This document shows, piece by piece, positions 1-7,257 of a stretch of DNA of 36,172 bases. The position numbers and the translations under genes are program-made. The stretch covers positions 1 through 36,172 of the forward strand of contig CANCLK010000029.1 in the NCBI GenBank assembly GCA_947378785.1, in the 5' to 3' direction. How positions within the stretch are numbered: position 1 is the first letter of the stretch; each line of letters begins with the position of its first letter. The DNA is from Comamonadaceae bacterium (lineage in GTDB: Bacteria > Pseudomonadota > Gammaproteobacteria > Burkholderiales > Burkholderiaceae_C). The notes below the pieces were generated by a model. The model saw nothing but the letters and a program-made list of their open reading frames with translations. It had not been told where the DNA came from and searched no databases.

Positions 1-327
1 GGTGTGCGCATGATCGTGACGCCGGCCTCACGGCAGATTTACCTGGCCGCTTTGCGCGAGGGCTTGATCGAAATCCTGACCGAAGCCGGTGCGTCATTCG
101 AGGCTGCCGGTTGCGGTACTTGCGTCGGCATCACCAACCACCTGATCCCCGGCGATCGGGAGGTGGTCATCTCTAGCGCGAACCGAAATTTCAAAGGGCG
201 TTTGGGCAACCACGACGCCGATATCTGGCTCGGCTCTGCCGCGACCGTGGCGGCATCGGCCCTGACCGGATGCATCACCGACCCGCGCACCGTGCCGGGC
301 GGCCAATGGGAGGCAGCACATGTCTGA
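1..327 (+). CDS. Aconitase/LeuC-family hydratase large subunit, C-terminal part (cut by window start)
   Basis: This is the last 108 codons of a large subunit of the aconitase / 3-isopropylmalate dehydratase superfamily; the reading frame is open to the first base, so the gene begins outside the window. The segment shows the family's C-terminal signature: a GCGTC stretch near residue 37 of the visible part, giving two of the three cysteines that normally hold the [4Fe-4S] cluster, followed by SANRNFKGRLG and a final SAATVAASALTG block. Members hydrate or dehydrate hydroxy-di/tricarboxylic acids together with a separate small subunit. That partner follows immediately, with an 8-base overlap, and a lyase gene comes next. 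A leucine-pathway LeuC is possible, but no leuB or leuA is visible and the companion lyase points to another acid. Family is sure; substrate is unknown. Confidence 0.85.
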   Translation, partial: GVRMIVTPASRQIYLAALREGLIEILTEAGASFEAAGCGTCVGITNHLIPGDREVVISSANRNFKGRLGNHDADIWLGSAATVAASALTGCITDPRTVPGGQWEAAHV

Positions 328-838
328 AGTGACACACGACCAGATGTCCGGACCCGCCTATGTGCTGGGTGACGACGTCAACACCGACCTGAATTGTTCC
401 GGCAAATACCTCCCCGGCAAAGACGAAGCTTATATCGCAGCACACGCTTTCGAGGCGCTGTCACCTGGCTTTGCGGCGCGCTTTCAGCCCGGCGGCATCA
501 TCGTTGCCGGTACGCACTTTGGCATCAATTCTTCCCGTGAACAAGCCGTTCATGTGCTGCGGCGCATGGGCGTGGCGGCGATCGTCGCGCCGTCGTTCGG
601 ACGGCAGTTTTTCCGCAACGCCATCAACAATGGTTTGCCGGTGCTGGAATGCGACACCGCCGACATCACCTCGGGCAGCACGCTGGTGCTCGATTTGCAG
701 GCTCAGCTCTTGCAAGTCGCCGGCTGGCCATCAGGTCGACCGATGCGTGCTCTACCGCCGGTCATCCGCGCGTTGTTGCGCGAAGGTGGCCTGATTCCAT
801 TTTTACAAAAATACCCGGACTGGCAGGTGCCCGCATGA
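320..838 (+). CDS. LeuD/aconitase swivel-domain small subunit, divergent
   Basis: The 172-residue protein has the size of the short, archaeal-type LeuD or homoaconitase small subunit and should pair with the large subunit ending at 327. The start ATG lies inside the end of that gene and the stop overlaps the next ATG, so the three are probably translationally coupled. The swivel-domain loop is recognisable but altered: residues 64-77 read GTHFGINSSREQAV, where family members usually have GxxFGxGSSREHA. The SSRE core is kept, while the Gly before it and the His after it are replaced by Asn and Gln. An N-terminal GDDVNTD motif (residues 18-24) is typical of the family. I infer a hydratase acting on a substrate other than isopropylmalate. 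Confidence 0.85.
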   Translation: MSEVTHDQMSGPAYVLGDDVNTDLNCSGKYLPGKDEAYIAAHAFEALSPGFAARFQPGGIIVAGTHFGINSSREQAVHVLRRMGVAAIVAPSFGRQFFRNAINNGLPVLECDTADITSGSTLVLDLQAQLLQVAGWPSGRPMRALPPVIRALLREGGLIPFLQKYPDWQVPA

Positions 839-1755
839 GCGCGGATTCAGCCATCAGCCGTTTCAGCCAAATGCGCCGTCAGTTGCGCCAGCGCCTGAAC
901 GGTGCCGGTCGCACTGTGCCCGCATTGATCGCGCCCGGCATCTTCGACGGTTATGGTGCGCGCTTGGTGGCGCAAGCTGGTTTTGAAGCGGCTTACATGA
1001 CGGGCAATGGGGTCTCGGCCTCCCTGCTAGGCCGGCCCGACGTCGGTCTGGTGGACTTGTCCCTGATGGCCAACCATGCCCGCAACGTGGCGGCGTGCAT
1101 CGATGTGCCCTTGATCTGCGATGCTGACACCGGTTACGGTGGCATCGTGGCCGTGCGTCGCACCGTGCAAGAGTTTGAAGCAGCGGGCGTCGCCGGCATT
1201 CACATCGAAGACCAGCTCTCGCCCAAGCGCTGCGCGCAACTGCCCGGCGCGCGTAGCGTGCTCGACTTCGCTGAAGCGGTAGCCAAAATTGAAGCCGCTG
1301 TCGCGGCACGCAACGACCCAGATTTCCTGATCATCGGGCGCACCGACAGCGCTGCTGCGCACGGCTTGCCCGAAGCCATTCGGCGCGCGCAGGCCTTCGA
1401 GCGCGTGGGCGCTGGGGCTGTCTTTGTCGAACTCAAAGGACACGCCGGCATTCTGGACGACATACGCCGCGTGGCCGATGCCATCAGCATTCCGTGCATG
1501 GTGAACATAGACGCCGGTGGCGCCTTGGCCGGATTGCATGCCGATGCGCTGCACACACATGGCATCGGGTTGGCGATTTACCCCGGCCTGATACGCAACA
1601 CCGTCGGTTTTGCGATGCGCGAAGCCCTGCAAAATCTGCAACGCGATGGCAACACAGAGGCTTCTAGGAGCCGCATGTTCAGCCTGCAGGAATACAGCGA
1701 GACGATGGGCCTGGCAGAAGTCGAGGCCTGGGAACGGCGGTTTTCGGACAGCTGA
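835..1755 (+). CDS. Isocitrate lyase / PEP mutase superfamily lyase (2-methylisocitrate lyase-like)
   Basis: The start ATG at 835 overlaps the preceding stop codon (ATGA), giving 306 residues, the normal size for PrpB-like and dimethylmalate-lyase-like enzymes. Visible superfamily motifs are MTGNG (55-59), the metal-site DADTGYGG (96-103), EDQ (125-127), the catalytic-loop KRC (131-133) and GRTDS (168-172). The retained Cys133 argues for C-C bond cleavage of a 2-hydroxy acid rather than phosphonate mutase chemistry. The loop then reads AQLPG where PrpB has GH, so it is not a standard methylisocitrate lyase. Context is informative: a hydratase (both subunits) would produce the hydroxy acid that this lyase splits. 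The closest described parallel I know is the dimethylmaleate hydratase plus 2,3-dimethylmalate lyase pair of clostridial nicotinate breakdown. The exact substrate is unknown. Confidence 0.85.
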   Translation: MSADSAISRFSQMRRQLRQRLNGAGRTVPALIAPGIFDGYGARLVAQAGFEAAYMTGNGVSASLLGRPDVGLVDLSLMANHARNVAACIDVPLICDADTGYGGIVAVRRTVQEFEAAGVAGIHIEDQLSPKRCAQLPGARSVLDFAEAVAKIEAAVAARNDPDFLIIGRTDSAAAHGLPEAIRRAQAFERVGAGAVFVELKGHAGILDDIRRVADAISIPCMVNIDAGGALAGLHADALHTHGIGLAIYPGLIRNTVGFAMREALQNLQRDGNTEASRSRMFSLQEYSETMGLAEVEAWERRFSDS

Positions 1756-1778
1756 ATGGCCGCTTATGGGCCTATGGG

Positions 1779-2615
1779 TCAGCCAGCGGCGAGGGTCCGA
1801 GCCGCTTGCAACACATCCCGCGTCTTGATGGCTTCGCGGCGCGCTGCTTCGGCAAAGTCGTCGCCCGACGAGGCGTACAAAATCGCCCGCGATGAATTGA
1901 CGATGATGGGCGCACCTGCCCTGTACCCAGCGCGCACGGTGGCCACGGCGTCACCGCCCTGAGCGCCAACGCCGGGAATTAGCAGCGGCAGCGTGGGTGC
2001 GACTTGGCGCACACGTTCGATTTCGGCCGGGTAGGTGGCACCCACCACCAGCCCGAGTTGGCCATTGAGGTTCCACGGGCCTTGCGCCAAACGCGCCACA
2101 TGTTCGTACAACAGCGGTTGGCCTTCCACCGAGGCGAGGCGCTGATTTTGCAAGTCGTCACCGCCGGGGTTGGAGGTGCGGCACAACAAAAATGCGCCCT
2201 TGCCTTGGTACTGTAAATAAGGTGCGACCGAGTCAAAACCCATGAACGGCGACAGCGTGACGGCGTCAGCACCGTAGCGCTCAAAAGCCTCGATCGCATA
2301 TTGCTGGGCGGTGCTACCGATGTCGCCACGCTTGGCGTCTAGGATGATCGGCACCTGTGGCGCCACGCGGCGCATGTGCTCCATCAGGCGCTCGAGCTGG
2401 CCTTCAGCGCGGTGCGCGGCAAAGTACGCAATTTGCGGTTTGAAGGAGACCACAAGATCGGCTGTGGCATCGACGATGGCGGCGCAAAAATCATAGATTT
2501 TGTTGGCGTCGCCCTTGAGTTTTCCGGGGAAACGGGTGGGTTCCGGGTCTAGCCCCACGCACAGCATGGATTGGTTCTGGCGTCCGGCGGTATCGAGCAT
2601 GTCGAGAAAGGTCAT
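1779..2615 (-). CDS. pyrF: Orotidine 5'-phosphate decarboxylase, type 2
   Basis: PyrF decarboxylates OMP to UMP, the last step of de novo pyrimidine synthesis, in the cytoplasm. The 278-residue length and the sequence [11 protein letters not shown] around the catalytic Lys95 identify the longer type-2 (mycobacterial/betaproteobacterial) subfamily rather than the roughly 235-residue E. coli type. The N-terminal CVGLDPEP and the SFKPQIAYF block near residue 57 also fit. The gene faces the lyase operon end to end with only 23 bases between the stop codons, and it diverges from the DMT transporter, whose start is 75 bases away. I see no clear Shine-Dalgarno sequence at the chosen ATG, but upstream extension is limited by the short gap. 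Confidence 0.95.
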   Translation of the reverse strand: MTFLDMLDTAGRQNQSMLCVGLDPEPTRFPGKLKGDANKIYDFCAAIVDATADLVVSFKPQIAYFAAHRAEGQLERLMEHMRRVAPQVPIILDAKRGDIGSTAQQYAIEAFERYGADAVTLSPFMGFDSVAPYLQYQGKGAFLLCRTSNPGGDDLQNQRLASVEGQPLLYEHVARLAQGPWNLNGQLGLVVGATYPAEIERVRQVAPTLPLLIPGVGAQGGDAVATVRAGYRAGAPIIVNSSRAILYASSGDDFAEAARREAIKTRDVLQAARTLAAG

Positions 2616-2690
2616 CAGGGTATTGTAAGAAGGGCCTGCCCGGCATCGGCGTTAGGATGTGCCTTTTGCGCACTTCACCTGATCAGGCCC

Positions 2691-3584
2691 ATGCAACTGA
2701 CCCAACGGCAACTCATTCTTCTCGTCTTACTGACACTGGCCTGGGGCTTGAACTGGCCCATCATGAAGTTGGGCGTGACGGACTTTCCGCCCTTGACCTT
2801 CCGCGCCCTCTCCATGTGGCTGGGTCTGCCGGTGTTGGCGTTGGCGATGGTTTGGTTCAAAGTCCCGTTTTACATTCCGCGTGAGCGTTATCGCGAGTTG
2901 TTCTGGCTGGCTGTTGTCAACATGTTCATCTGGCATGCGCTCATGATCTTGGCCGTCAAAAGTCTAACCAGCGGGCGCGCGGCGATTCTGGGCTACACCA
3001 TGCCGATTTTTTCAGCGCTGCTGGGCGCCTGGTTTTTTGGTAATCGGTTGCGGGCGCGCAACTGGGTGGGCGTGGCCGCAGCCGGGCTTGGTGTGTCGCT
3101 CCTGCTCTGGCATGAGCTGACCCATCTGTCGGGCCGGCCGCTCGGTGTCTTGCTGGCGCTGGCCGCCGCCGCCGCTTGGGCATTAGGCACGCAACTGCTG
3201 CGCAAAACCACCATGCCCGTCGCCGCTTTGACGATGTCATTTTGGATGACCGTGCTGACGACGCTGGTGATCACCGGCTTGAGTGTGGCGTTTGAAATGC
3301 CGCAATGGAAAGCGCCGGCAACAGTGGTGTGGCTAGCGATCCTCTACAACGCGGTGTTGATCTTTGGTTTTGCGCATGCCGCGTGGACTTTTTTGGCGCG
3401 TAGCCTGCCACCTGTGGCGTCCAGTCTGAGCGTGATGATGATTCCGATTTTGGGCGTGTTTGCTGGCGCTGTCGGTTTGGGTGAAGTGCTGCATTGGCAG
3501 GACTGGGCCGCCGTGGTGCTGATGGTGGTGGCGATTGCGTCGGTCCTGGTTCCTGGCCGATCAAGGGACTTGTCAAGCAGCTGA
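2691..3584 (+). CDS. EamA/DMT-superfamily transporter
   Basis: This is an inner-membrane protein of 297 residues from the ATG at 2691 (MQLTQRQ). I chose this start over an upstream in-frame start at 2571, which would overlap pyrF and add a non-membrane leader. It shows the ten-helix pattern of two EamA repeats: the first opens with LLVLLTLAWGLNWPIMKLG and carries GYTMPIFSALLGAWFFG, and the second carries the equivalent SLSVMMIPILGVFAGAVGLGE. DMT proteins of this type usually export small metabolites or amino acids; nothing here fixes the substrate. The last 12 bases overlap the convergent UDG-like gene, so there is no room for a separate terminator. Confidence 0.88.
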   Translation: MQLTQRQLILLVLLTLAWGLNWPIMKLGVTDFPPLTFRALSMWLGLPVLALAMVWFKVPFYIPRERYRELFWLAVVNMFIWHALMILAVKSLTSGRAAILGYTMPIFSALLGAWFFGNRLRARNWVGVAAAGLGVSLLLWHELTHLSGRPLGVLLALAAAAAWALGTQLLRKTTMPVAALTMSFWMTVLTTLVITGLSVAFEMPQWKAPATVVWLAILYNAVLIFGFAHAAWTFLARSLPPVASSLSVMMIPILGVFAGAVGLGEVLHWQDWAAVVLMVVAIASVLVPGRSRDLSSS

Positions 3585-4304
3585 ATCCACCCCGTGGGCG
3601 ATCTGTTGCGCCCGGCACAGATCGTCCCAGGCTTTGGCCTTGTCGGGCAGGCTGCGTAGCAGATACGCCGCGTCATACGTGACCACCGCTGCAACGCCCG
3701 CCAGTTGATGCACACGCCCGCGCAGCTTGCCAAGCGGCTCTGTCGACTGCAGCAGCGCCTGCGCCGCCAGCCGCCCCATGATGAGCACGATGTCCGGTTT
3801 CTCGGCCTTGAACAATCCGACCAGCGCCGCATCCAGCGGCGCGGTGTTGCCGGCATTGGCCGCTGTGACAGGGTCTAATCGACGCGACAGCGACACACAC
3901 ACCGCGCTGGCGCTTTGGTGCAAACCAGCTGCGCGCAACATGTTGTCGAGGAGTTTCCCGGCGTCACCCGCCAGCGGATCAGCCTCATTGGCGCCTGGTG
4001 GCGTTTCTATCAATAGCAGCCAGCGCGCTGCCCCGCCGGGGACGGCGGGTTGCCCTTTGTCAGCAGCCGGCTTGGCCGATGCGGCATACAGCGCACGTGC
4101 TTCGCCGAGAGTCCAGGCACTGCTGCTGGCCGTCGACACAGGCGCAGGCAAGGCTGGCGAAGTCGGCGCTGAAACAGACAGCTTGGGCGCGTAAACCGGC
4201 GCCACAACGTCAGCCACTTCGGCGGTTGTCGGCTGTGGTTGCCACAGCCGAATGCCCATTTCGCGCAGCATCGCGCGTTGGCGTTTGTCGAGGTCGAGGC
4301 TCAT
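3573..4304 (-). CDS. Uracil-DNA glycosylase-family protein, degenerate
   Basis: The 243-residue protein follows tsaB-rimI on the same strand, a position where Burkholderiales often carry a family-4-like uracil-DNA glycosylase. The fold signature is present but worn: residues 100-122 (ETPPGANEADP then AGDAGKLLDNML) replace the usual GEAPGxxED...FVGxAGxLL. The C-terminal block TYDAAYLLRSLP (209-220) has Asp211 and Ala212 where active enzymes have HP. The N-terminal iron-sulfur cysteine pair of family 4 is absent, and residues about 25-60 are a Pro/Ala-rich linker. It may be a binding-only or inactive relative; activity should not be assumed. It starts 10 bases after the rimI stop and its stop overlaps the convergent DMT gene. 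Confidence 0.75.
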   Translation of the reverse strand: MSLDLDKRQRAMLREMGIRLWQPQPTTAEVADVVAPVYAPKLSVSAPTSPALPAPVSTASSSAWTLGEARALYAASAKPAADKGQPAVPGGAARWLLLIETPPGANEADPLAGDAGKLLDNMLRAAGLHQSASAVCVSLSRRLDPVTAANAGNTAPLDAALVGLFKAEKPDIVLIMGRLAAQALLQSTEPLGKLRGRVHQLAGVAAVVTYDAAYLLRSLPDKAKAWDDLCRAQQIAHGVDSAA

Positions 4305-4314
4305 GCGGGGGCTT

Positions 4315-4800
4315 TCACAATGCCAGGCTCATGACGATCGCGTCTTCGCGTTCGAAAGCGCTCAGCGGGTAATAGTTGCGGCGCGTGCCGACATGCTTGA
4401 AACCGCAATGTTCGTAGATTTGCCGCGCTCGGGTGTTGCTGATGCGCACTTCCAGCCACAGCCATTTGGCACCCTGCCCGCGCGCCCACAGGCACAGCGC
4501 GTCCAGCAGCAGACGGGCAAAGCCTTGGCCTTGGTACATCGGGGCGACGGTGATGTTGAGCAGGTGCACTTCGTCGACGCCTTTCATGGCGACAAAGTAG
4601 CCCATCAGCTCAGGCTCGCTGCCGCTTGGCGTGTCCGCCAACAGCATCTGGCACGGGTAACCGGCGGTCAGCGAATCTGCAAAATTGCCGGACAACCATG
4701 GGTGGGGATAAGCGCTTTTTTCGATGCTGGCAACCTGTTCCAGCCAAGGCACGGTCATGGCCTCGAGGCGGACTTCTCTGGGTTGGAGGACGGCATTCAT
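4315..4800 (-). CDS. rimI: Ribosomal protein S18 alanine N-acetyltransferase
   Basis: This is a GNAT-fold acetyltransferase of 161 residues. It has the acetyl-CoA loop QGQGFARLLL in the middle and the RimI-type tail: ISNTRARQIYEHCGF, then RRNYYP and EDAIVMSL. RimI acetylates the N-terminal Ala of S18 after Met removal. The start ATG overlaps the tsaB stop (ATGA), and tsaB-rimI adjacency is widespread in bacteria, which supports the call over other GNAT enzymes. The UDG-like gene follows after 10 bases, so the three are probably one transcript. Confidence 0.92.
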   Translation of the reverse strand: MNAVLQPREVRLEAMTVPWLEQVASIEKSAYPHPWLSGNFADSLTAGYPCQMLLADTPSGSEPELMGYFVAMKGVDEVHLLNITVAPMYQGQGFARLLLDALCLWARGQGAKWLWLEVRISNTRARQIYEHCGFKHVGTRRNYYPLSAFEREDAIVMSLAL

Positions 4801-5603
4801 GACGGGTTGACTTGTTCAAGCAGGGTTCGCCGCTTCACCTCAGCGCGTTCATCGGTGGTCAGGGCCACTTTATCGCGGATGTAGAGCGGCAGCGCTTGTG
4901 ACGCGTCCACTGCAGCGCCCGCCGCCAGCATCGCCGGTGCCAGCCGCAGCATCGCCGCGGCGCCTGGCAGGGCGGTCAAACGGTTGCAGTCGGTCACGAG
5001 GGCCGGCAGCCGCGCTGCATAGACCTCGAAGACGTTGCCGGCCAGCCCATGCTGAGCTTCTATGCCAGAGTCCTCCGCAGCTTGCAGCGCGACGTTCAAT
5101 TGCAAAGCCTCAGGCCGAACCAAAACGCAAGGCGCTAACGCTTGGCAAACACCACCGGTCAGGCGAAAGTGCTGCACATACATTTCGTCCATGCGCGCGT
5201 CCAGCATCGCGGTGATGGTCTGCGGGGTCGAATTGTCGAGCGCCCATTGAAAGCGCGCTGCTTCCGCCAGCGCCAGCAACGAATCCATCGGCAGCACCGG
5301 CACGCCTGCGCCCAAGGCCAGACCTTGCGCGACCGCACAGGCCGTGCGCAAGCCGGTGAAAGAACCCGGGCCACGGCCAAAGGCAATCGCATCGAGTTGG
5401 TCGAGTCGCAGACCGGCATCGGCCAGCAGTTGCAAGATGGCGGGAATCAAGGAGGTCGACGACAGCGGCCCGCCCGCGCCCTCATGCAACCATTGCTGCG
5501 TGCCGTCGCTGACGCCGATCGACATGCGGTCAGTGCTGGTGTCAAACGCCAGAAAGCGACCCACGGGCGGGGTCAAGGCGGTGCTGGGAGCGGTCGTGGG
5601 CAT
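4797..5603 (-). CDS. tsaB: tRNA t6A biosynthesis protein TsaB
   Basis: TsaB is the non-catalytic Kae1/HSP70-fold partner of TsaD in forming threonylcarbamoyladenosine at position 37 of ANN-reading tRNAs. The 268-residue protein shows the ASKHA opening FLAFDTSTDRMSIGV (about residues 17-31) and the typical IAFGRGPGSFTGLRTA segment (about residues 73-88). It is longer than E. coli TsaB (about 231), with an extra N-terminal stretch of about 15 Pro/Thr-rich residues; an internal start is possible but none is obvious. It leads the tsaB-rimI-UDG operon and diverges from dacB across a 68-base gap that holds two palindromes. tsaC, for the preceding reaction, is 3 kb away at 8216-9214. Confidence 0.93.
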   Translation of the reverse strand: MPTTAPSTALTPPVGRFLAFDTSTDRMSIGVSDGTQQWLHEGAGGPLSSTSLIPAILQLLADAGLRLDQLDAIAFGRGPGSFTGLRTACAVAQGLALGAGVPVLPMDSLLALAEAARFQWALDNSTPQTITAMLDARMDEMYVQHFRLTGGVCQALAPCVLVRPEALQLNVALQAAEDSGIEAQHGLAGNVFEVYAARLPALVTDCNRLTALPGAAAMLRLAPAMLAAGAAVDASQALPLYIRDKVALTTDERAEVKRRTLLEQVNPS

Positions 5604-5630
5604 CGCCTGATTATCCGGTCAAGACGGTCG

Positions 5631-5647
5631 GCACGTTGGTAACGTGC
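5631..5647. promoter_or_regulatory. Inverted repeat in the tsaB/dacB divergent gap (first)
   Basis: GCACGTT and AACGTGC form a perfect 7-base inverted repeat around GGT. It lies between the divergent starts of tsaB (5603) and dacB (5672). It could be an operator or a small hairpin; no regulator is identified. Confidence 0.4.
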
Positions 5648-5655
5648 GGGTCCAG

Positions 5656-5671
5656 CCGTGATAATTCACGG
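5656..5671. promoter_or_regulatory. 16-base palindrome abutting the dacB start codon
   Basis: CCGTGA-TAAT-TCACGG is a perfect palindrome ending on the base before the dacB ATG (5672). It contains GATAAT (5660-5665), which resembles a -10 element, with TTGGTA 18 bases upstream (5636-5641) as a weak -35. If this promoter is used, the dacB transcript would start close to the ATG. Alternatively the palindrome folds in RNA and hides the start region. There is no Shine-Dalgarno sequence before this ATG. Confidence 0.4.
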
Positions 5672-7204
5672 ATGGCTTTTCCAGCGTCACCTCAGACACC
5701 CTTTTCGTATGGCTGCCCGTCAGCTTGTCAGCTGCGCCGGCTGTGGGTCGCGTTGGCCGTAGCGGCCACACTCTGTCTGGTTGGCCCGGCCGCCTTGGCC
5801 GCAGAGCCGCGCCTACCCAAGGCGATTGAAAAAGCATTGGCGCGGGCGCAGGTGCCGGCCAGCGCCGTGACCTTGTTGGTCGTCGACGTTGGCGGCCAAC
5901 GCCCGCCGCGCTTGAGTCACCGTGCCGGCGAAGCCATGAACCCGGCCTCGGTCATTAAGTTGGTCACCACTTACGCGGCACTGGATGTGCTGGGCCCAGA
6001 CTTCCTCTGGAAAACCCATGTCACGATGGACGGCAGCATTCAGGGCGGTTTGCTCGACGGCAACATGGTGGTGCGTGGTGGTGGCGATCCGAAGCTCGTG
6101 GTGGAGCGTTTACAAGCGATGCTGACGCAGGTGCAAGCCAGCGGCGTGCGTGCGATTCGCGGCGACATCGTGTTGGACCGCAGCGCGTTCGGCGATCTGA
6201 CGGCCAACGCTGCAGAGTTCGACGGTGAGCCACTGCGGCCCTACAACACGCAGCCCGACGCCTTGCTCATCAATTTCAAGACGCTGGTGATGACCTTCAC
6301 ACCAGACTTGGCGTCGGGTCGGACGCTGGTGCGCACTGAGCCGCCGATGGCTGGCGTGCAGGTTGACGACAGCGTGCTTCTGTCGCGTACATCGTTCTGC
6401 GGCGACTGGCGCAGCGACTTGCGCGCGAGTGTGAACAACCCGAACCGCGTGCAGTTTTTGGGCAACTACGCCAGTGGCTGTGGTGAACGCGTCTGGCCTA
6501 GCGCCTATGTTGATCCGACCAGCTTTGCGGCCCGCGCTATCGAAGGTTCTTGGCGACTGCTCGGCGGCCTGCTGACCGGCCAAGTGCGCGAGGCGACCGC
6601 GCCCGAACTGGCCATGTTGCGCAGCCGTGGCACGCTCTCGGGGCAGACCTCGCCGCTGCGCTTGGAATCGCCCTCACTGCCCTTGCTCGACATCGTGCGT
6701 GACGTTAATAAATTCTCCAACAATGTGATGGCGCAACACTTGTTTTTGAGCCTGGGCCTGCACGGAAAACTGGGACAAACGCAGGCTGGCACCTTTGAAG
6801 CGGGGCGTGCTGCTGTGCAGGCCTGGTGGCTGAAAACTCTGCCCGCCGCCGTACCTCCGGCGCTCGACAACGGCTCCGGCCTCAGCCGCACTGGACGCAT
6901 CAGTGCGCGCAGTTTGGCGGCGCTGTTGCAGCACGCGGCGAAGAGCACGCTGGCCGATGCGCTGGCGGACTCGTTGCCACTGGTCGGTGTCGACGGGAGC
7001 ATGCGAGAACGTGCCAAAGCCGCGACCGGTCGTGCGCAAATCAAAACGGGTTCTTTGCGCGATGTCAGCGCCGTCGCCGGTTATGCACAAGGTGCCAGCG
7101 GCAGCCGCTACATCGTCATCGGCATCGTCAACCATCCGAACGCCAGCGCGGCCAGGCCGGCGCTTAACACCTTGATCGAATGGGCTGTGCAAGATCGAAA
7201 GTGA
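5672..7204 (+). CDS. dacB: D-alanyl-D-alanine carboxypeptidase/endopeptidase (PBP4 family)
   Basis: This is a periplasmic peptidoglycan hydrolase of the S13 family, 510 residues from the ATG at 5672. A TTG start 36 bases upstream is also open, but it would run through the palindromes. A signal peptide is visible: a basic LRR before a hydrophobic run, ending about ALAAEP near residue 44. All three penicillin-binding motifs are present: SVIK with Ser93/Lys96, SNN at about 349 and KTG at about 458. The large stretch between the first two motifs matches the extra domains of PBP4. It should trim the terminal D-Ala and cleave DD-crosslinks during wall remodelling. It diverges from tsaB and lies 53 bases before the LLM oxidoreductase gene. 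Confidence 0.93.
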   Translation: MAFPASPQTPFSYGCPSACQLRRLWVALAVAATLCLVGPAALAAEPRLPKAIEKALARAQVPASAVTLLVVDVGGQRPPRLSHRAGEAMNPASVIKLVTTYAALDVLGPDFLWKTHVTMDGSIQGGLLDGNMVVRGGGDPKLVVERLQAMLTQVQASGVRAIRGDIVLDRSAFGDLTANAAEFDGEPLRPYNTQPDALLINFKTLVMTFTPDLASGRTLVRTEPPMAGVQVDDSVLLSRTSFCGDWRSDLRASVNNPNRVQFLGNYASGCGERVWPSAYVDPTSFAARAIEGSWRLLGGLLTGQVREATAPELAMLRSRGTLSGQTSPLRLESPSLPLLDIVRDVNKFSNNVMAQHLFLSLGLHGKLGQTQAGTFEAGRAAVQAWWLKTLPAAVPPALDNGSGLSRTGRISARSLAALLQHAAKSTLADALADSLPLVGVDGSMRERAKAATGRAQIKTGSLRDVSAVAGYAQGASGSRYIVIGIVNHPNASAARPALNTLIEWAVQDRK

Positions 7205-7257
7205 GGTTAATTCGGCGGCCTTTGATGCGGCCTGTTTGACCGGCTTAAACTGGCTTC

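Noticed and set aside
649..834. Extended N-terminus for the lyase reaching back to 649
   Set aside because: It would overlap the small-subunit gene out of frame; the ATG at 835 gives the usual length and an ATGA junction.
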